This document shows, one piece after another, positions 57,776 to 64,000 of a DNA stretch of 64,000 nt. Positions within the stretch are counted from its first letter, which is position 1. Each line of letters opens with the position of its first letter. The stretch is from the NCBI RefSeq assembly GCF_024139115.2, contig NC_085140.1, forward strand, positions 334,425,953 to 334,489,952, given 5' to 3'. A program made the translations under genes and the position numbers. The stretch is from Armigeres subalbatus. Taxonomy: Eukaryota > Arthropoda > Insecta > Diptera > Culicidae. The notes under the pieces were generated by a model. The model had not been told where the DNA came from and did not search any database. It saw only the letters and a list, made by a program, of their open reading frames with translations.

Positions 57776-58279
57776 TGTTAACAATTCAGCTTTGCACGCT
57801 AGCCATAATGGCGGCTGCTATAAATAACTCTGACAGCACCTGCTTCCGACGCCTAACTGATTCTGACGCTGACCCGTATCTCAGCAACCATTTTACGTTG
57901 TTTATTTATTGATGGAAGCAAAAACGAAGTCAAACAAATTGATGAAAGAGCGTTGGAAGCAGTGGCTGTCAATATTATTTATAGCAGACGCCATTATGAC
58001 TAGCGTAAAACTGGATTAAGTCAAAAAGCGTTCGACAAAATTACCCTTTCGGCCGCATATTTCTACATGTTAAGAAAATTGCTTGAAATTTGGAAAAAAT
58101 TAAATAAAAATATGTTTAACGGTTCATTCGGCCGAATAGGTCATTTGGCCGAACAGAAGTGACTTTCGGCCTAATGGTCTATTCGGCCTAATGGTCTATT
58201 CGGCCAAACCACGTTCGGCCTAGTGTCCTTAGGCTAAATGGCATTAGGTAGAATGGTTTTCTGCCAAACGGCTCTTCCC

Positions 58280-58891
58280 AATTTTATATTGGATATTATC
58301 TAAACAATTGTATCCAAAGTATTTGGTTCAAAAACTCACTCATTTTTCCAGCTCGAACAAATAGAGATCTAAGTAGGCAAAGCCACGTTGTTGGTAGAAG
58401 TTCTATTATGCTGGCTCGTATTTTTCCATTATTATAAAAAATGTGGATTCTAAATATAATATCAAGTGTAATCGAAAAATACAGATTGATGATTTTCTTA
58501 AGTCATGCTCCTTTGGCACAGGAATATTACATAAAGGAGAAGAGGAACAATTTCAATGTTCATGTAAGTGAGCGTTTTCCAATTGCGTTTATTTATCTTG
58601 AAATTTCCAAATAATATTATCCATAGCTCTTGTTGAAATTTCTTGGATATAATTTAAGGTTTGAAATATTATTCCAACAGCCAGCCACCGCAAATTCACA
58701 AGAATGAGAAAACTTGTAACTTAGATAGTGGAATTTTAAAACAGGACAAATTTGATAGCGATGAAAGCGATTAATAGTAGACTTTCTCGAAACAAATTAG
58801 AGTGTGAGTTATGAGTTGACGAGTTTTGCGTTTATCAGAGCAGTTCAAAGTATCAAGTAACCCGGTTAGCTTCTGGGCTGGCGTAGCGGAC
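58280..58891. other. no gene recognised
   Basis: AT-rich spacer without features. Confidence 0.35.
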
Positions 58892-59428
58892 TAGGGAAGG
58901 GGGGCAATATGCCCTAGCTAAGCAAACACTGCTCTATTGTCTTATTTGTAACGCTATTCATTGGTATTTTTACATTATGCATCAGTTAAACAAGATAGCT
59001 AGTTGATGCCATTCAAAAATTGTCAAAAATCTCAATCATATTGATAACATTCACATTTCAAAAAAGTGGTGATATTTTGTTGCCGGAAAACTCATGAGGC
59101 AAAACGCCTTTCAGCTGGCGGCTCCTAGGGAACAAAGTACCACGCGTCGGCGAATCAGCATTCTAGTATGGATAGTCCGTGGAGACGCAAGTACTTTGTA
59201 GGTTATTGCCACTAGGGCGTTTTGCCTCGCCAAAATGTTAGATGTTTCTTCAAAATGTGGAAATTTTCGGTTTTTCCGACCTTCCCATGCACTATTTTGA
59301 AACTTTCTTCGCCTATCCTACATAATTTTAGATCTAGTTTTGTTACGGACATATTAATGACGGTAAATATGAGGGAAACCACAAAAGGCGTTTTGCATCG
59401 GGGGGGCGTTTTGGGGCCTCTTCCCCTA
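58892..59428. mobile_element. TA-flanked MITE with weak tips and an inner palindrome
   Basis: The body 58894-59426 is flanked by TA. The left tip GGGAAGGGGGGCAATATGCC and the complemented right tip GGGGAAGAGGCCCCAAAACG are similar only in pattern. Inside, GAGGCAAAACGCC at about 59096 is inverted at about 59216, and GGAACAAAGTAC is partly inverted as GTACTTTGTAGG near 59192. It resembles the class at 31272-32096 and 39643-40190. Confidence 0.5.
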
Positions 59429-62324
59429 ATATCTACCACTAGCTCCTCAAACGTAGCCGTGAATAGAATTCAATCTAATTTGACCGTAGTTCGAATTATC
59501 GTAAAACGATCAGCATTTGTGGTTTCAAGGCAAAGTTATCAGATAACCTTATTTCCTACTTTTGATATTATACGAGAGAGGTAAAAAACTCAAAAACATG
59601 CTGTCTACATACGTTCAAATATTCTTGGCTTTCTGAAAGATGATGAAGTTAATAATGATGCTCATAGTCTGTTGAGATTACGAGATTTATAACTTGATAT
59701 AATGTTAAACGACAACATTGACATTAAAACACTCGTTATTATAGCTTTATCTTGATATAGTTTTCAGTCGGCATAGGCTCTCGAAATAGTGATATGGAAG
59801 TGCTAATATCATCTTCCAAGCTTAGACGTACATGTCCATAATAGAATTACAAGCGAAAGTATAGATTTGATAGTTCCGTTAGGACACGGCAGGCATGAAG
59901 ATTGTTTTTTAGAAGTCGATCTGAAAGCGAGCGGAGGGCAATATTTGTGATGGTATAAATCTCACAACCTTCCTTCTGCCAAGCTCCCACTACACTGGCC
60001 AATGTAGTTATCAGCTCTTTCTTCATACGTGAACCATTTATCACTATTTTTGGTTTCTTTTCTACCAAAAATGAACACATTAAAGCTTCTGATGGATTAT
60101 TTGTTCACTCACTCATAACGCCCTCCAGAGGCAAAACGGCTTTTGGGTTTGTTCTGTGGTTAAATGGTGGTAAAAATGTGGTTGAGATGAAAAAAGTATC
60201 AAAATAATTGATTGGAAGGCAGTGAAAACCTAACCTTTCCACATTTGGATGCAACATCTAAAAGCAAAAGTGTTTTGTCTCCATGAGCTTTCTGGCAGCA
60301 GAATATCATCATTTTTTAATCTAAATAAATATTATCGATATCATTGAGGTTGAAGCAGTAATAGCTTATCTAGGCCATCCCTAGTAACATCGACAATACA
60401 TAAAGAGTAAAATGATGTCCCCAAGAGCACTATAAAACCATAATGGTTCCTTGTGATGTTGCCCCAAGTATTGCCCTTAATCCTTTCCTTATTTGTTATT
60501 TCTCGATCTATCTAAAACGAGGTATGCAGTAACTCGACTTAAGCTAAAAGCGAAAATAGCACAATGTGAATTATTGTCATCTCCACTACATGAAATGAAT
60601 AGAAACAGATAAAAAGAATGTTGGAGCTAAAAAAACGCATACTAAAACAAATTTGAATACCGGATCTTGCATGATAGTCGGCCTTTTTCCAACTTGATCA
60701 TTCCACAAGAGCTATCATTGTTATCCAATGAATTCCAGTTCTTAAGGGTTCTTTTCCTCTTATCGCTCAAGTATGCCAATTTCCTCAGCAACAATATTGA
60801 AAATTATTGACTTTATTAAAATTTAAATGATCACGTCATTCCCTCGCAGCCTTTGTTATTCATAGCCATTTGCATATTATTCCACATTGAGCAACGCTTC
60901 TGCCAAGCAAACAAAGTATCATATGATTTCCCCTTCGTAACGTGAACTATGCAGCGTTCATATCCGAGCATAGGTTGTTTGCCTCCGCAACAAAAAAGCG
61001 CACCCACCACAATGGCTGGCAACAGTACCCACCAGCTTACCTCAGCTCGGTGAATTGTGTGAAGGACGAAAATTTTCCACCCGGCAGACATTGGCACACG
61101 CGCTCGTAAAAAAATATCCTCCAATTTTCTTACCCCTCCCAAACGCCGCCCACACCCATGAAAGTGCCCCAAGAATCCGTGTGTCGTATGTGTCTGCTTG
61201 CATAATTTTACATTAGTGTTTCATTTCCGCTGCTGCCGCCACCGCCGCCGTCTCCACACGCTCGGAAAGGACAAAAACCTTGCTTCAGTTTCAACTTTCC
61301 CGGCCATTTCGGCAGACGGTATGTGAAAAATGTGTCCTTCCGGATTCCGGGGGATCCACCTTCCCCCCCACATCACACAATCAACGGGGGGAGGAGGGGG
61401 TCCACACCAAAGTGGCTTTTGGAGGAGTTAGTTGTCGCGACTGCCACCACAGACGACAACCTTAGGCGGTGAAATAAAAATGTTTGTGCTCGCGCCGCCA
61501 TCGTTGTCGCACAGCGAAGTGTAAATGAAGATGAAGAATCTGGCAAATGATGGTGGCAAGCAAAGGAACTTATCCTGCTTGCTCCGCCATGGCTCGATGT
61601 GGTTTGGCTTGGCTTCGCGGTAGGTGGCACAAATTTTCCGACGTCTGCTGGCAGCGGAAAATGTGGAACTTCAAGCTTGGGTGGCACGCGCGTCGTCCCA
61701 TGTGTGATGGTGGTAATGACGACGAGTACGACGATCATGACGACGATAATGTTGATACGGTTGAAAGTGATGCCAGGTGTGGGTACAAGAGCTGCCAAGT
61801 GGAGGACTCTTTGTCACGGAGACAAAAAAAATGGAAGGAAGTCAAAACGGTGCTTGACGGGAAGTCCTCAGGGAGACGATGACTGCCTGTCTGTGGAAAT
61901 ATCGGAGATTATTCTCCGTTAGTAAATTGTGAATGTGGAAATACCGGGAAGAAGTATTAGAGGATGAATTTCTTCATTTACCCATTGTTAATATATGACC
62001 GTAAATCAAATAACCATGGATGGAAAGTCATCGAGCATTCAAAGCTTGTTAGGCACTTCGTTTAACAAAAATCTCATCATCTCTTCATTTATTCAATAAA
62101 ACATACTTCCTTAAATCAACCTGTGTACGTACATTTAATATCGATGATACGATAAGGCAGCACAGTGGTTTTCAATTTCCTCTTGTTTTCTTGCTCATAC
62201 TTTTTAGAACACTTTCCGTGAACTGATTTTTTCAATTCGAAGGAGTTCCATTTAATTGTATGTTGCCATTGACGGAGAACTCTGTTTAGCTAATTTCTTC
62301 TTAAAAATCGTAAGGGGCATTTCA
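59429..62324. other. no gene recognised
   Basis: The part 59430-60830 is AT-rich. The part 60830-61920 is more GC-rich with CCGCC and GACGA runs and several overlapping frames of about 110-140 codons on both strands, none with a known domain. It could be upstream or intronic sequence of a host gene outside the window. Confidence 0.4.
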
Positions 62325-62460
62325 TAGCCGTGCGGTAAGCTGCGCGGATACAAAGCATGACAATGCTGAAGGTGGATGGGTTCGATCCCCGGTCTGGTCT
62401 AGAAAGTTTTCAGGTTTAAAATTTTAGAGGATTGATTAATACTCTATTTTTTATTTTAGA
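62325..62460 (+). mobile_element. tRNA-derived SINE head
   Basis: TAGCCGTGCGGTAAGCTGCG (62327-62346) is a good A-box region. GGGTTCGATCCCCGG (about 62379-62393) is a near-perfect B box, and the spacing suits a tRNA-like RNA polymerase III promoter. The following GGTCTAGAAAGTTTTCAGG is like the body start of the SINE at 765-915. The body fades after about 62460. It is not a functional tRNA gene, because the acceptor and anticodon arms do not pair convincingly. Confidence 0.65.
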
Positions 62461-64000
62461 AGTAATACATTATGACTGATAGGTTTGTCCGTTTGTCCAC
62501 GCTCTATGGATTAGCACTTTACACGCCAGCGGTAAATATCTCACAAAGTATTAGGCACTTAAATCATTCAAAAACACGTAATTGAGAACCACTATCTTGA
62601 ACGGCCTTAGAATCTCATGCTTTGAGGTTAGAAATCCTGGCTTCTTTTTCACAAGTACCCCCTCATCGAAATCACCGGCTGGATGGATGGCTGCTGGCTT
62701 GTTGGCTGTTCGAAGAAGAGCTCGAAGAAAAGGCAAACGATTCCTCCGTTAATCGAGTGGGAGCTGCTGCCGCACTTTCTATCCATCTCCAGAGAATTCT
62801 ACCAAGAAGCACAGAGCTCACTTGAAAGACAGACAGATCGTCGGTCTCGTCTGCGCTGCTGATGCCGGCTGGTTGGTGTTTCGACACGGAGGAAAATTCT
62901 CAATACGAACAAGCGCCGCTTCCGATTCAAATTTCTGATGGATATTCCCGTCGTCCGTGCTGGGCTTCGTTTTCGAATTTTGCTTTTTCTTATCTTCATC
63001 GAATCATAAAAAGCCATTGTATTAGATAAGGGAGATCGTAGTCACTCTTCACTTTCTCCATGCTTCGAGAAGAACTCGGCAGGAACCAGCAGAGCATACA
63101 TGTCGGTTTAATCAAATAATCGTTATATATTCAATTGAATGTGTAAGAAGAGATGTGCTTATTTTATTTCCACCGCCAGATATCCTCCCTCAACCCCTTC
63201 AAACAGGGATGGTTATCAAGCTTTTCAGGTTCCTTTTACTTCTGGACACGTTCGAGCTACCGAGAAGATTGAGATTAGATTCTTGGCAGTTCAAGAAAAT
63301 CATCCATAAGTTGAGTTGAATTGACTGTCGTTGGTGAAGCGGAAAAGATCCCAACTCACATCACAAGGACAGGAATAAAAAGTTTTCAATAACCAAACAT
63401 TACGAAAGCGATAGAGATGAAAAATTGAGCAAATGAAAACGAAATGAAATGAATTTGATATCATCATTTTCTGCACTGGTAGCATCACCATCAGTTGAAC
63501 AGAACCTCGTGATTGCGATTCCGGAATCGATTTCAGAACCCAATTGTGAGCGATGGTGATGATGGATTTAATCAGCATTTTGTCCATTACCGCAATTCAA
63601 TTTGATGTATGTAATTTTAAAAACTTAAAAGCTGGAACAATACCACCACCCGCTTGAATCCATGGAAAGTGTTGTTGTTTTCACACATTTTCACAACAAC
63701 CCTACCCAGATTGCACTTGTAAAATTTTGCCTTTGCCACCTAGCTTCCGAGTGTCGACCCAGATCCGGGGCTGCGCGCTCTGGGAGTGCGAGCAGCTGCC
63801 ATCACACGCTGGTACACGATGTACTCACAGATTGCTAATTATTTAATAAAATAAAATTTAATGAAAGTACTCCCACTGGCACCATCATGATCAGCACAGA
63901 GCGATTGTGCCCCCGGATCGGTTGGTGGCGCTGAGCGGTACTATCATCTGCTCCTGTCCTGTTCGTCTGTTGTTGGCAAGTGGAAAAACATTGCACAATG
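62461..64000. other. no gene recognised
   Basis: Mixed sequence with short frames on both strands. The end (63740-63830, 63890-63960) is GC-richer. No exon, RNA gene or repeat could be supported. Confidence 0.4.

Larger units (their letters stand above)
55421..58279. mobile_element. large fold-back relative of 20158-21456
   Basis: The left tip has GTGGCCGAATGCCG and TTTGACCGAATGG (55430-55460). The right end (58035-58279) has the inverted forms TTTCGGCC, TATTCGGCCTAATGG and GGCATTAGG. The centre contains a long GAGAAGTGAAAAGTGAG array (56880-57660) that inverts to CTTCTCACTTGTTAC at 57660-57775. Both modules, in the same order, make up the element at 20158-21456. Unrelated AT-rich DNA and a promoter-bearing repeat fill the left half. 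The left tip match is short, so the left boundary is uncertain. Confidence 0.5.

Noticed and set aside
61547..61882. 111-codon frame with an acidic DDEYDDHDDD run
   Set aside because: The acidic run comes from GACGA simple sequence. The complementary strand has an equally long frame, and no domain is seen.
62325..62460. Genuine tRNA gene
   Set aside because: A and B boxes are good, but acceptor and anticodon stems do not pair convincingly and the 3' side continues into a SINE-like body.

Overview
The window looks like intergenic or deep intronic DNA from a large, transposon-rich mosquito genome. The likely source is a culicine, probably Aedes. This rests on insect-type non-LTR retrotransposon proteins (Jockey, RTE and I clades), tRNA-derived SINEs that resemble Feilai-type elements, and many short TA-flanked inverted-repeat elements. 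No intact host protein-coding gene, rRNA or canonical tRNA gene could be supported. Nearly every long open frame is a dead retroelement or an artefact of a tandem repeat.

Layout. 1-7200: degenerate minisatellite, a SINE, two 5'-truncated Jockey copies (minus) with (TAAA)n tails, a detached 5' LINE fragment, and a 1.0-kb non-coding retroelement (3940-4942) with a 21-bp target-site duplication. 9560-13340: a 3.2-kb array of a 23-bp unit joined to a 0.6-kb array of a 24-bp unit. 15435-18540: a 3.1-kb TA-flanked element with inverted tips and directly repeated subterminal blocks. 20158-21456: a fold-back element built from 17-bp repeats. 21457-24740: degenerate minisatellite interrupted by an RTE-clade element. 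25871-26600: a hairpin MITE and a rearranged Jockey fragment carrying a perfect 40-bp inverted duplication. 30699-35820: a run of inverted-repeat elements, ending with a 2.2-kb fold-back that has about 545-bp arms and 143-bp internal tandem repeats. 37985-39266: a second copy of the 1.0-kb retroelement (23-bp duplication) nested in another repeat. 39645-46188: a MITE followed by a full-length but inactivated I-clade element of 5.94 kb. 47380-47460: a candidate recursive splice site. 49427-50077: two tandem arrays and a minus-strand TATA promoter. 52319-55371: a second direct-repeat/inverted-tip element filled with nested insertions. 55421-58279: a large fold-back relative of the 20-kb element. 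58280-64000: mostly single-copy-looking DNA with one MITE and one SINE.

The most interesting object is the pair of 1.0-kb elements at 3940-4942 and 38181-39214 (read on the minus strand). Both begin at the same base, carry four 99-bp monomers, end in a short TGCTA-type tail, and have long, different target duplications. Both copies have one extra G before the monomer sequence, which is what reverse transcription of a capped RNA would leave. Counting from the next base, a perfect downstream promoter element falls at +28 to +32 in every monomer. This suggests a non-coding, target-primed retroelement driven by tandem promoter monomers. The full-length I-clade element shows the same start/+28 geometry. 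A second theme is fold-back elements whose arms are made of short GGYCGAAAG-type tandem repeats, found three times with different units.
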